DNA of 64,000 bases from Cryptomeria japonica (Eukaryota > Streptophyta > Pinopsida > Cupressales > Cupressaceae). The position numbers and the translations under genes were made by a program. The notes beneath the pieces were generated by a model. It was given only the letters and a program-made list of their open reading frames with translations, was not told the DNA's origin and did not search any database. Every line of letters starts with the position of its first letter. Position 1 is the stretch's first letter. Shown here piece by piece: positions 23,509 to 34,266 of the stretch. The DNA lies in contig NC_081405.1 of the NCBI RefSeq assembly GCF_030272615.1, positions 477,599,008 to 477,663,007 on the forward strand, written 5' to 3'.

Positions 23509-25479
23509 CTACATAGTAATTTTCTTCAGCAGATCCTCTGCCTTAGTCATCAGCTCGTCATAGGTCACCCCAACTACTTTTAGCTCCTCCAAGTCCTTAT
23601 TCACTTTCTTTTCCTTCCTCTTTCCACGGGTGCGAGTTCTGGGACATTGGGCTTCCCCGGTTCCTTCTGCATCCAAGTCAATTTCCTGGGTTTCCTTTTC
23701 ATCATCGAGCTTGTTGATGAGGGTATGGGTGTTGTTGGCTGAGATTTTCAGAATGCAAAGACTCTGCTCCACAATGTTCTTGAGGCACTCCTCTATCTTT
23801 TCCACTTTGGCAACTGTATCCGAGAGCATTTTTTCGTTAGTTTCCTCTAGGGTTTTTCTATCTTGTATCTCCTTTTCAATTTTCTCAAACCGGGGATTAA
23901 AGGCATCTCTGATGTCTTCCGCTTTGGCAATTGTGTTCTTCAAATCTTCAATATAATTGGCCATAGTGTTCCCCTCTCCAATGTTAATGGTCTCCAGGAT
24001 CATGACTCTATTGCAGAGTTTTTTGTATTCATCCACAGTATTCTTATTCTCATCAATAAGCCATTCAATGGTTTTCATAAAACCCTTCAAGGCCTCGGGG
24101 TGAGGACCAGAAGAAGGAGTAACTTTATCAGGGGTTATCTGTTCATCTTTAGCAATATGGAGGGAAGAAATAGTGTTAGCGGCCCTAAGGGTCTCCTCCA
24201 TAGTCTCCATCTCCAGGCTTTGTTTAGCTTCCAGGGTTCTTGTTTGCTTGTCCTCTTCCAATTCCTTGCTTGTGTCCTCCGGATCTTTGCCAGTCTCCTC
24301 TGTTTTCTTTTGCTTCTTCTTGGGTTGGGCTTGGATTTTACTTTTTTCCTTCAGCACTCCCTTAGGGTTCTTCTTCTCCTCAAGGAAATCAGAGTCCTCT
24401 TCTTCCGAAGAAATACTAATCAAGGGTTTGCTTTGGGGTTTTTTACTCTTAGAAGAAGAGGGTCTTGAATTCCTCTTCTTGCTCCTCTCATACTCTGAGT
24501 CATCAGAGCTTTCCTCATTTTCAGTCGAGGAATCATTATCTAAATCCTCCTCCTCTGAGAAATCAGAATCAGACATTTCTTCTTTCGAATCCACAGAGAG
24601 CTGCATTCGATTGATTTTACTAGCCTTTAGATGATCATAAATGAGGTCCATAAGTCCATGGTGCATTGCAGTGTCACCCCGAGGATTTTCTTTATATGCT
24701 TTTAGGGATGCATTCATAGAACAGAGCAAGAAATAAGGGAAATTCACCTTATTGTTATGCCTAAAATAATTTAAGAGGACAAAGTGATATCCATATACTT
24801 TCGTAAACCTACCATCTAGAGTTATATACCTCATTAATACAAAGAGAATTTCCCGTCAGAGCTTTGCAAAAGCCCTACGCGGGTAATAGGTTTTTCTCAA
24901 CTTTACCAGTCTTTTCTTCTCTTTCTCTATGACTGGGTACCTTTCAATGGCTTCCCTCCTGACCTTCCTGTCTCTGTAGAAATTGCAGCCCTCCCTTTTG
25001 AGTCTTGTAGCTTTAGCTATTAACTCTTCGTCAATTCCCACCAGTTGGTCACCCATTTTAAGCTTTCCTTTCTTCCAATTTTTGCAGAAGAAGCTGGTTA
25101 TCTTTCCATCATAGCCATGGAGTCTCTCAAGGAAGCTTGAAAGACCACCCTTCTGGAACATTTCCCACACCTCTTCTTTCTGTTTCCACTCCTTGCAACT
25201 TCCTGGCTCATATCTTCTCCTATTTCCACCCATGGTGTCGTTTCTCACAGTCAAGTTCAGGTTACAGAGCTGGTGAAACAGAAAGCTTTTCGCAGCTAAA
25301 ACAAAAGCCCAGAAAGCATGCGTAGCATTATTGATTTGACAAGTTATAATGCACATTCTACTAACTTTGATGTTTTGAGTAATTCCCTCATTATCGAAGT
25401 AACTCGAAGTTCTTACTTCAGTACATATCATAATTGCCTTGTCAATCAAGATTCTTTGGGGTACTTTGATATCTTTCAT
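23509..25479 (-). pseudogene. Third ORF of the LINE: unknown N-terminal domain plus acidic and coiled-coil tail
   Basis: A 657-codon frame with one in-frame TGA at 24856-24858. It begins at or above 25479, overlapping the RNase H end in another frame; MGGNRRRY downstream is an alternative start. The N-terminal part (KVPQRILIDKAIMICTE, THAFWAFVLAAKSFLFHQLC; after the TGA, ITLDGRFTKVYGYHFVLLNY) looks like a folded helical domain. Then come a Ser/Asp/Glu tract (about 24400-24620), a Lys-rich stretch, and a coiled coil (EKIEKEIQDRKTLEETNEKM). No CCHC knuckle or RRM of a LINE ORF1 is seen. It resembles in layout the accessory ORFs of E and G (helical domain, basic/acidic linker, coiled coil), but I could not align them. 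It may have been captured by the LINE. Confidence 0.6.
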
Positions 25480-28400
25480 TTATTATGATTTGTCTTACAT
25501 CTCCAGGAAGACCGCTCTCACCTGTCCATGTGGTTATTGTATCATTCTTCATTGCCACGTTTGTAGCCCAATCAGCAGACCAGTTGGCCTCCCAATATAT
25601 ATGGGATATGTGGCATTTTTTGAAGGTTCTGATGATGTCAATGGCAGAAAAAATTATATTGTGGATCGACCAAGAGGGTTGAGAGGTCCCATTGAGACAC
25701 TTATTAATATTATTGGAATCCCCTTCGATCCAGAGATGGGTACAGTTCCATTTTTTGGCTAGAATAATGCCTTGAAGGGCTGCCATAGCTTCCGCCTTAT
25801 GATTGGTTTGAATGCCAATAGGGAAAGCAACCATACCTTTGCAAATGCCTCTGTCGTCTCTGAGAATAGCTCCACAACCTGAAGGACCTGGATTTCCTTT
25901 GGCTGCTCCATCAAAATTGATTTTAAGCCAACCATGGGGAGGGGTTTGCCATTTAACTTCAAGCCTTTTATTGTGGTTGATATTATGACCATCAGTGATC
26001 TTCATATTCCAGGCTCTTAAGATATTTGACTCCAAAGAGTTGTTTGAGTAACAAGAGACCTCCATAGTTCCCATATTTTCCTGAATAGCCCTTTGAATTT
26101 TCTGAAAAACAATGTCTTGATTTAAGGACACATCCCTAAAAATTCGATTGTTTCTTTCCTTCCAGAGACCCCACAGAATGTGAGGAAGAGAGAGCTACCA
26201 CATACACCTCAAAAAAGAGTTGGTCCAATGAATTTTCCAGGAAGAGAACAAATCTCCGATGTTACTAGGAAACACCCAAGCAAGACTAAAGCTTTTGAGG
26301 AAGCTTTCCCAAACAGAGGTTGAGAAAGAACAATGGAGGGCAAGATGGTCCATTGACTCTTCCTCTTGAAAGCACAACACACACCTATTTGGAAGGGCAA
26401 AACCTCTGCATTTAAGGTTGTCAATAGTAAGGATCTTATTCTAGAGAATAGTCTAGAAGAACATATTGATTTTAGGAGTTAGCCCTTTTAACCAAGTTTT
26501 AGACTAGAAAGGATTCATAGGAGGGGAGGGGGAGAGGATACAATACATCGAAGATACAGTAAAGGTACCTTTGGGGTTATATCTCCAAATCAGGGAATCC
26601 TCTTCCTTATTCAGCCAGATAGAAGACAGTTGGGTTTTGAGCTTGGAGAGACTGGGATGAATACTACCAATGTTCTGCTAGTTGTTCCCATCCCAGTAGT
26701 CTGCCACTTAGGTACCAAAAGAGCCAATACAAGAGGGGGCATGGGAAGCCCACTCATAGAAATCCATTAGGGGTTTGTCAAAAAGCCAGTGATCCTCCCA
26801 GAATCTCACTTTTCTACCATTTCCAAGTTTCCATGTCACACCTTTAGCAAACACCTCTTTACATTTAGAAACATGGTTCCAGATATGAGATCCATTTATA
26901 CTAAGATCCGAATTAAGAAAAGAAGATAGAGAAGAGGACAGAAGAGAATACTTACTACTCCAAATTTTGCACCATTCAGAATCAGAGTTAAACCATCTCC
27001 AAACTTGTTTTGACAAGAGAGCTTCATTTAAAGTGCGAATCCTCCTAAGCCCCAGACCACCTTTGCTTTTTGGCTTGCAGACCTGATCCCATGCCACCAA
27101 GGACATTCTTTGCTTTTCCTCCACCCCAGACCATAGGAATCTTCTTTGAATTTTCTCAATAGCTTCAGCATACTTGACTGGGATTCTGAATAAGCTAAGA
27201 GTATAAATGGGGATACTTTGAAGAGTAGCCTTAAGAAGAAGGAGCTTACCAGCTTGACTTAAGAGAGCCCCTTTCCAACCTGCAAGTTTTTTTGTGAAAT
27301 TTATCAACCAGCGAACTCCAATAGGAGTTAGGAGGGGCAATCCCCATGGGGAGACCAAGGTAGGTAGAAGGAAGGTCAGCAATCTTACACTCCAGAACTC
27401 TGCTGATCCTTTGTTGTCTTCTCTCCGGAGTGTTAATGAAAAAGACATCACTTTTGGCATAGTTAATAAGCTACCCCATTGTAGAAGCATATTTACACAA
27501 GGTATTCTTTAGAACTTTAGCTTCTGAGATGCTTGAATCCCCCATAATAATTGTATCATCAACAAACTGCTGGTGTGAACAAATAAGGTCAGCAAAAGAA
27601 GGTTGGAGACCCTTAAAGGATCCTATCTACACCAAATTTTCCATGGTCCGTCCAAAGCATTCTACCATAATAATGAATAGGATGGGGGAGATAGGATCTC
27701 CTTGCCTAAGACCTCTCGAAGCTTGGAAAAAGGTTGAAGGAGAACCATTGACAAGAACAGCAAAGGACACAGTAGTGGTAAGTTGGGATAAAAGATCCAC
27801 AATTCTTGGGGCAAACCCAGAAGCAGTAAGGACTTTCTGTAGAAGAGACTAGTCCACCCTATCATAGGCTTTGGAGAGATCTAGCTTAAGGATGAGACCC
27901 TACTTCTTTTCTTTAACAAGAGAGTGAATATTCTCACGAACAATAATAATGGAATTGATAATTTGTCTTCCAGGAACAAACCCATTATGCTGGTGTTTAA
28001 TAAAAGCCAGGAGAATAGACAAGAGTCTAGAGGTCAGGACCTTAGATATGATCTTGTAAAAGGAATTGCAGAGGCTAATAGGTCTGAACTTGTCCAAGGA
28101 ATCAACACCTTGAATCTTGGGGATAAGAGCAATAAAAGTACCATTTATTTCCTTCAAGAGTTTTCTAGCCCCAAAGAATTCCTTAACCCCATTAGCAACA
28201 TCAGTCCCGATAATGTCCCAGAACTCTTGAAAAAAGAGCATTGGGAAGCCGTTAGGACCAGGAGCTTTGTTTCCATCAAAGGAGAAAATAGCATTTTTAA
28301 TTTCTAAGGTGGAAGGAATGGAAGAGAGAAAAACATTATTTTGGGCATCAATGAGACAAGGAATGTTCTGAAGAAAAGAGGACTGAGCTTCAGCATCCAG

Positions 28401-29633
28401 ACTTTGATCCCTCGAAAGGAGGTCCGAGAAATACCTCTTAGCTTCATTCCTTATTTCATCTTCCTTGACCAACTCCCCATTGTCCACAACTAACTTGTTC
28501 ATCTTGTTGGCAGCTTTATGTTTGATAGTTGACATATGGAAGAATCTTGTATTCCTGTCTCCTTCCTTGAGCCATTTGCATCTCGATCTCTGCTTCTAGA
28601 ACATTTCCTCTTTAGTAATAATATCATGGTAATTCTTAAGAATCTCATTCTCCTTAGCAATAGAAATAGTACTAAAACCATCCTTCTGGATCTGGTCCTA
28701 TATCTCTTTTAGGTTTTCCTGAATTTTACTCTTAGCCTCAAATATATTCCCAAAGCTATTCTTATTCCAGATTCAGATGTTGTCCTTCACACTTTTGAGC
28801 TTCTTAACCACTTTGAACATTTCCATTCCCTCAACTTGGATACTCCACCATTTTTGAATATACGTTTTAATATCAGGGTGAAGAGTCCACGTTTTTTCAA
28901 ATCTAAAGGGATAGTTTTTTCTTCTATTGATCAAATCAGCATTAAAATTAATTGGAAAGTGATCAGAACCAACCCGAATATGTGTAGATAAAGAACAGAA
29001 ATACTGACTGTACCAATCATCAGAAATAAGAGTTCGGTCAAGGCACACTTGAACAAGGTCATTACCATTTCTTCTATTTGTCCATGTGAAATTACAACCC
29101 TATATCTCCAAATCATTAAGAGCTAGAGAATTAATAAAATCCATGAGAGCCATTCTACTTTCCAACTGACGCAGGCTGCCTCCAAATTTTTCCTCCTCTT
29201 TTAAAGGCGTATTGAAATCCCCCATAACCATCCAACTTAGATTTTTGAAACTTTCCCTAGCCTGTTTTATCCTTTTCCAAAAAGAGTTTCTAGCCTTTAA
29301 GGTATTAGGAGCATAAATGTTTGTGAGAACCCATGAAAAACCATCTTTAAGATGCTCAAATTTAATACAAGAAAAATTACCTTCCTAAATAATGACCTGG
29401 CCTTTAACAGTGTTAAGATTCCAGATGGTAGCAATGCCTCCAGAAGCACCCTCAGAACTTCCCCCACTAATTTTACCATTTTTGAAAAACTTCAAAGATT
29501 CAACTTTTTCTCTACTCATTTTGGTTTCTTGAATGAGAAAAATGTCAGGATCGCTATCTCTTATCATATTCCTAATAATATCATGTTTATGGGGATTGTT
29601 TAGACCCCTTAAATTCCAAGAGATTATCTTCAT
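25442..29633 (-). pseudogene. LINE ORF2: endonuclease, reverse transcriptase, RNase H
   Basis: Start ATG 29633 (MKIISWNLRGLNN, the usual apurinic-endonuclease-like opening), two bases after the ORF1 stop. Endonuclease: IFLIQETKM near 29540 and GSDHFPI near 28960. RT: GNKAPGPNGFPMLFFQ near 28250, KFRPISLCNSFYKIISKVL, a GLRQGDPISP-like motif near 27700 and the catalytic FVDDT at about 27552-27566. Then GGLGLRRIRTLNEALL (27050), a zf-RVT-like CFQEEESMDHLALHC, and RNase H with INFDGAAKGNPGPSGCG near 25880-25920. One frameshift near 27890 and several stops (around 29385, 28700, 27500 and 26708) inactivate it. Confidence 0.88.
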
Positions 29634-29635
29634 AG

Positions 29636-29760
29636 TTACTTACCAATTCCCAACTCCTTGAGAGTTTTCTAAGTTCCATCTACTATGTTCTTGCTGGCCT
29701 CCATGTCTCTAACTTTTTGATTAGATGGTTGCCCTGGGGAAGAGGAGACGTATCCCACAT
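29636..29760 (-). pseudogene. C-terminal end of LINE ORF1
   Basis: About 40 codons ending TAA at 29636-29638, two bases upstream of the ORF2 ATG. The frame reads GYVSSSPGQPSNQK ... DMEASKNIVDG, one TAG, then TLKELGIGK. Tight ORF1/ORF2 spacing is typical of plant L1 LINEs. The rest of ORF1 is missing because of 5' truncation. Confidence 0.6.
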
Positions 29761-29772
29761 CTTCTAATTGTT

Positions 29773-30415
29773 GTACTTGCTTTTGTTTAAAGTAATGGCA
29801 AGACCTGGGTATGTTTGTTTGGACCCTATCGTCTAGTTGTTTTGAGGTTGGCCATAGTTGGTTAGGCTCCTAGTTAGAGTACCATCAGACAATGGACTTT
29901 TGTATCAGCTTTTAATATGCTCAATTGGATCTGTTTCCATGTAGGGATCATTTAGGATTTATTGACCGAAGTGGTCATTTGTATAATGGTTGTGCTCGCC
30001 TATAAGGCAGGAATGTAAGTGACGTGAACCCTATGTAACTATAACTTAATTAATTATCAGAGGGGTCTTGCAGTTGAGCAGACCCGGAGATGTAGCCCTC
30101 TAGGGGTGAACTCCGAGATCATTTTGGTGTTATGCGATACTTTTGTTCTTGTGTTCCATGGTTAGTGTTAGCATGTATGGATGTCAATTTGATAGAATGT
30201 ATAAGTGGGTTAGATGAGAATTATCGTAATGCATGTATGTAGTTGTCTTTTAAATGCAATAAATGGATCATGAAGGAATGTACTCTAGTAATGTTAATGA
30301 AAATAGGTATGCATGAAAGGACCTCATTAGTTATGATGAGATTATAGAGCATTTTGGAATAAGATGCATGGTATGGGTTTAATGTATAATTGAACATAAT
30401 GAATGGATAACAATT
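29773..30415. other. Element D filler between LINE and minisatellite
   Basis: No supported gene. Moderately GC-balanced to about 30130, then AT-rich. CCCTCTAGGGGTGAACTCCG near 30093 is a short unexplained GC-rich stretch. Confidence 0.5.
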
Positions 30416-30930
30416 ATTGGATGAACTCATCATATTACCTAAATCATAATTATAATGGATGAACTTCATTTAGTTATTTATATTTTAATCTTAATAAATG
30501 AACTTCATCATAATAGCTATATTTTAACGAAATTGGATGAACTCAATTAGTTATTTACATTTTACTCCTAATAAATGAACTTCACCATATTAGCTTCAAT
30601 CTAACTATAATGGATGTACTCATCAAGCTATCTATATTTTAAACCTAATGGATGAACTTCATTATTCTATTTACATTTCAACCTTAATAAATGAACTTCA
30701 TCTTAATAGCTACATTCTAACTATAATGGATGAACTAAATTGGTTATTTACATTTTAACCTTAATAAATGAGCTTTTTTATGTTAGCTATTTTGTAATTA
30801 AAATGGATGGAGTCTCCAAGTTAACCATATTTTAACCTTAATGGATGAATTTACATGTTATCCATATTTTAACTTCTATGGGTAAATTTCCTCATGTTAG
30901 CCTCAACTTCAACCATATTAGATGAACGCT
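30416..30930. repeat. Minisatellite, 38-39 bp unit, about 13 copies
   Basis: Consecutive units begin AATGGATGAACT or AATAAATGAACTTC and end TATATTTTAACCTT; lengths alternate between 38 and 39 bp. Alternating GGATGAACT and AAATGAACTTC units suggest a two-unit (about 77 bp) higher-order period in the middle of the array. Divergence is high at both ends. Confidence 0.85.
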
Positions 30931-31227
30931 TCCAAATTTCAATAATGTTAATTCACTGAACAAATTATATCCATGTTTCAAGTAATAGCATGTAATTAAG
31001 ATATCCTACTTAATTGGATCAAATGTCGCGAGTTGAGTTAAGTGTTAAGTTACATAATCATGTTGGTAAACTCCTTAGGTTGGTTTAGACTTCTGCTATG
31101 TCATCGAAGCTTTAAGATAACTCATTGTATCTTAATGTTGTGTATTAAAGTTTAAAAAAAAATTTATTTGCACTCCATTTGAGTGTTTTAGCTTTAACCC
31201 TTCGGGGTTTCCTAGCGGGGTATTACA

Positions 31228-31638
31228 GAGAACCATCAACGGAGCATTCTTTCTTGGTTGAGCATGAAATAGAGTTGCACATCTTTATCAATGGTAGAAT
31301 CAGAATATGTTGCAACAACAATTAATTGTACCTAGGTATTATGGATTAAGAAAATGTTGAAGGACATAAAGGTAAAATGAAAAGAATCTATATCCATTTA
31401 CTATGATAATATGGAAGCAATTGATATATCTAAGAATCCGGCATTTCACTCAAAAACTAAACATGTTTCTATCAAATTCAATTTTCTGAAAGAGAATGTT
31501 GAAGCAAAAGAAGTGAAATTGGTTTATGTGAATACTAAAGAGTAGATTGTAGATATTTTTACTAAGCCTTTGCCTAAGGAAAATTTTGAATATCTTAGAG
31601 AGAAGCTTGGGGTTATACCCCCATCAGTAGAGATTTAG
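31228..31638 (+). pseudogene. Element C RNase H C-terminus
   Basis: Resumes after D with the duplicated GAGAA and GAFFLG, then DNMEAIDISKNPAFHSKTK, VKLVYVNTKE and TKPLPKE, ending GVIPPSVEI before TAG at 31636-31638. It carries TAG codons near 31269 and 31542, the second at a position that is a sense codon in Elem1 and B. Confidence 0.87.
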
Positions 31639-32013
31639 ACAGTTGATGCTTGGCATCAAACCGACAGAATTAATAGAGAAATCTTTTTCCTAGCTTTGAT
31701 GAGGAGAGCTGCTTCTCAGGGGGAGTAGTTGGATAAATTGATAAGTTGGCATTTCGTAATAAATGTTGGAATCCGGTTTTTGTATTTCTTTGGCATTTGA
31801 TGTCAAAGGGGGAGAGATATCTATGGAAAAAAACATTATCTTTTGGGGAGACATTATTCATTGGGGGAGAGATTGTTACTCTCTATATTTATATTTTGAT
31901 CTCTGGTTAATGATCTCTTTGGGAGATTGTTGGTTTTTGGTTTTTGGCATTTATGTTTTGGCACTTAGATGGTTTTTCCATCTTGTGTTTACATCAATGC
32001 CAAAGGGGGAGAT
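31639..32013 (+). promoter_or_regulatory. 3' UTR of element C with polypurine-tract motif array
   Basis: The functional-looking tract CAAAGGGGGAGAT (32001-32013) abuts the 3' LTR. Similar purine blocks occur at 31717-31724, 31805-31815, 31845-31850, 31863-31870 and 31918-31925, several of them in the same TTTGRYATTTGATGTCAAAGG-like context. Confidence 0.8.
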
Positions 32014-33039
32014 TGCTGGTATTATGGATGTGTTGCACTAGTATTGTCTTTGATGTCAACACTTTTCAACACTTATCATTGTGGAGATTATTGGTTATGT
32101 TCACTGACAAGTTCATTGACTTATGCACAGTCACGGGTAGGTTACATTGTTCAAGTGACTTGAAGATTACTTGGTTATGTCGAAGACATTGTTTGGACAC
32201 TTTATTTTGGTGATTTGGTCATTGATCTAATCATGTTTGCATATTTGTTATTACCGGCAAATAGGTCTAGGTTATGGACCGGCAAGCATTATCTATTCCA
32301 GATCAACACGACATGCTATGAAGATGATTTTTTATTATTGTAAATGCATTGAGCTGACATGATGCATTGCATATTGATTCATTTGTAATTGATTTTATTG
32401 TAATATCTTTAGCCAGTCAACCTACACATTTGGTGTTAGGTTATGGTATATATGTAAGATCTCATTTGTGAGATTAGTGTGAGTGTGGAAGAGGAATATA
32501 ATAAGGTATATGTGAATATAAGTAGAGCTATACATGCAGACATCAATCAAGATTCAAGGAGGTTTTGAAGAAGGCAAATCAGAGCTTAACCGATACTGAA
32601 TCCAACATATGAAGATGTTATTTTGAGAAGTACATTATCATTGGATTTAACCATCCAATTGTAGTCAGTGTGACTCCTATTTTGTGATTGAGCAGTAAGC
32701 TCTAGGTAGTTGGCCTTTCTGCATGTGCAGACTCCATATTATACACACATACTATCTGTAGTAGTATCATCTGATTGTGGGTAAGGTTTTCCACTGTGGT
32801 TTTTCCCCTTACAGGGTTTCCTTGTCCAAATATATGTGTTATGTGTTGTGGATGTTATTTGTATTTTTGTTTCATGCATTAAAATTTACTGGTGTTATAA
32901 ATAATTGTCAAAACTATTTACCAGCATAAAGTTTGGTTTACCAATATTATGCATTAAGTTTGGATAAGTTATATTTGGTTTGAAATTAATAGATAGGTGA
33001 TTCACACCCCCTCCTCTTAGTTTTCTTTAGGACCTAACA
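32014..33039 (+). repeat. 3' LTR of element C
   Basis: TGCTGGTATTATGG...GGACCTAACA. It aligns with 15494-16497; the start has TGC for TGT and the terminal hairpin has decayed. Confidence 0.9.
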
Positions 33040-33044
33040 GATAG

Positions 33045-33161
33045 GCATTTCATGCTTATAATTGATGACTATTCAAGAATGATATTGGTGACTTTTCTTA
33101 GGGAGAAATCTGAAGCCTTTGAGAAAATTAAGATCTTTAAAGAAAAGGTGGAAACAAAAAT
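33045..33161 (+). pseudogene. Element B integrase core, short piece
   Basis: HFMLIIDDYSRM...TFLREKSEAFEKIKIFKEKVET, continuing the integrase interrupted at 15493. It ends at the solo LTR. Confidence 0.8.
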
Positions 33162-34266
33162 TGTTGGTATCATGGATGTGTTGCATTAATTTTGTTATTG
33201 ATGTCAACACTTATCCTTTTGGAGATCTACATTGTTGATTTAGCATTATGGTTATATTGGTTTACTATTGAACCGGGACATTGTGTTCACCAGCAAGGTG
33301 AGTGACTTATGCACAGTCACCGGTATATTGTTCACTGATAGGTTATATGGTTCCCCGACACTGATGATGACTTGTTATCATCTAGAGATCACTTGATTAT
33401 GTAAAATACATGGTTTAGATACTTGGTTTTTGTGTTTTGGTTATTGGTCTAATCGGGTTGACATAATTGTTATTACCAATAGATTGGTCTAGGTTATGGA
33501 CCGGTATGCGTTATCTATTCTAGATCAGCATGACACGTTATGGAGATGATTTATCGATTGAATATTGTTGTAAATGTATTGAGCCGACATGATGCATTGC
33601 ATCAAGAATTATTTGTAATTGATTTTATTGTAATAATCTTAGTGAGCCGACCTACACATTTGGTCTTAAGTTTTGTATATATGTAAGATCTCATTTGTGA
33701 GATGAGACATGGTATGTAAGGATATGGTATGGTATTGTAACATGGTATGTGTGAATATTGAAGATCATATGAGCAGACCATAGAGAAGGTTCAAGAAAGG
33801 TCTAAAGGTGTTTATCAGAGCTTAACCTGTACTGAATCCAACATTGGAGATGCTATTTTGAGTAGTACATTATTCTAGGATTTAACCATCCTACTGTAGT
33901 CATTGTGACTCCCATTTGAGCAGTGTGCTCTAAGCGGTTGGCCTTTCCGCATTTGCAGACCCCATTTGTATACACATACTATCTACAGTAGTATCATCTG
34001 ATTGTGGGTAGGGTTTCCCACCATGGTTTTTTTCCCTTACAGAGTTTCCACATCAAAATCTCTATTTTATGTGTTGTGGATGTTGTTTCTCCTTCTGTTT
34101 TATGCATTAAATTTCACCAGTATTGATATTAACTACTAGTCTGTTAACCGACAATTAAGTTTGGTTTACAGGTATTAAGTATCAAGTTTGATTAAGTTAT
34201 AATTGGGTTGAAATTCATTGACAACTGATTCACCCCCCCTCTCAATTGCCCTTCCAGTTCCTAATA
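33162..34266 (+). mobile_element. Solo LTR of the C family inside B integrase
   Basis: Starts TGTTGGTATCATGG, the C-family LTR start, and ends near GTTCCTAATA. It has the C-run hairpin (GACAACTGA side intact) at about 34220-34250. No internal region is present, so it arose by LTR-LTR recombination. GAAAC occurs on both sides (33151-33155 and 34267-34271) but six extra bases separate the left copy from the LTR, so the target duplication is uncertain. Confidence 0.82.

Larger units (their letters stand above)
23335..29772 (-). mobile_element. 5'-truncated plant LINE (L1 type) nested in D
   Basis: Minus-strand order: end of ORF1 (29636-29760), ORF2 with endonuclease, RT, zinc-finger and RNase H (25442-29633), then a third ORF (23509-25479) and a 3' end near 23345. 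TTCTAATTGTT occurs at 23335-23345 and 29762-29772 and is a good target duplication for target-primed integration, placing the 5' truncation inside ORF1. No clean poly(A) is left at the 3' end, so the left boundary is less sure than the right. Confidence 0.75.
20265..31227. mobile_element. Element D: TGTA...TACA unit, probable Ty3/gypsy-type giant solo LTR with nested LINE
   Basis: Begins TGTAGTGCCCCTACCC and ends AGCGGGGTATTACA, termini that are imperfect inverted repeats of the TGTAATRCCCC kind found on plant gypsy LTRs. GAGAA flanks both sides (20260-20264, 31228-31232), a clean 5-bp target duplication that restores the RNase H frame of C. I see no internal pair of LTRs and no gag or pol of its own. 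After removing the LINE (23335-29772) about 4.5 kb of AT-rich, repeat-rich DNA remains, so a single very long solo LTR is the simplest reading; a non-autonomous element with undetected LTRs is the alternative. Orientation is undetermined. Confidence 0.75.
15494..33039 (+). mobile_element. Element C: Ty1/copia retrotransposon nested in B
   Basis: LTRs at 15494-16497 and 32014-33039, and a perfect target duplication GATAG at 15489-15493 and 33040-33044. Removing C rejoins the integrase frame of B (SFQGDR / HFMLIIDDYS). C itself is interrupted by D (20265-31227). Without D it is about 6.6 kb with gag, protease, integrase, RT and RNase H in copia order. It is close in sequence to Elem1 (for example [16 protein letters not shown] and KTPHELW segments). 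Confidence 0.92.

Noticed and set aside
23630..24634. Ser/Leu/Phe-rich frames on the plus strand
   Set aside because: Antisense of the Glu/Lys/Ser-rich LINE third ORF; composition mirrors it.
30416..30930. Minisatellite as a CRISPR-like array
   Set aside because: Units are contiguous and diverged along their whole length; there are no spacers.
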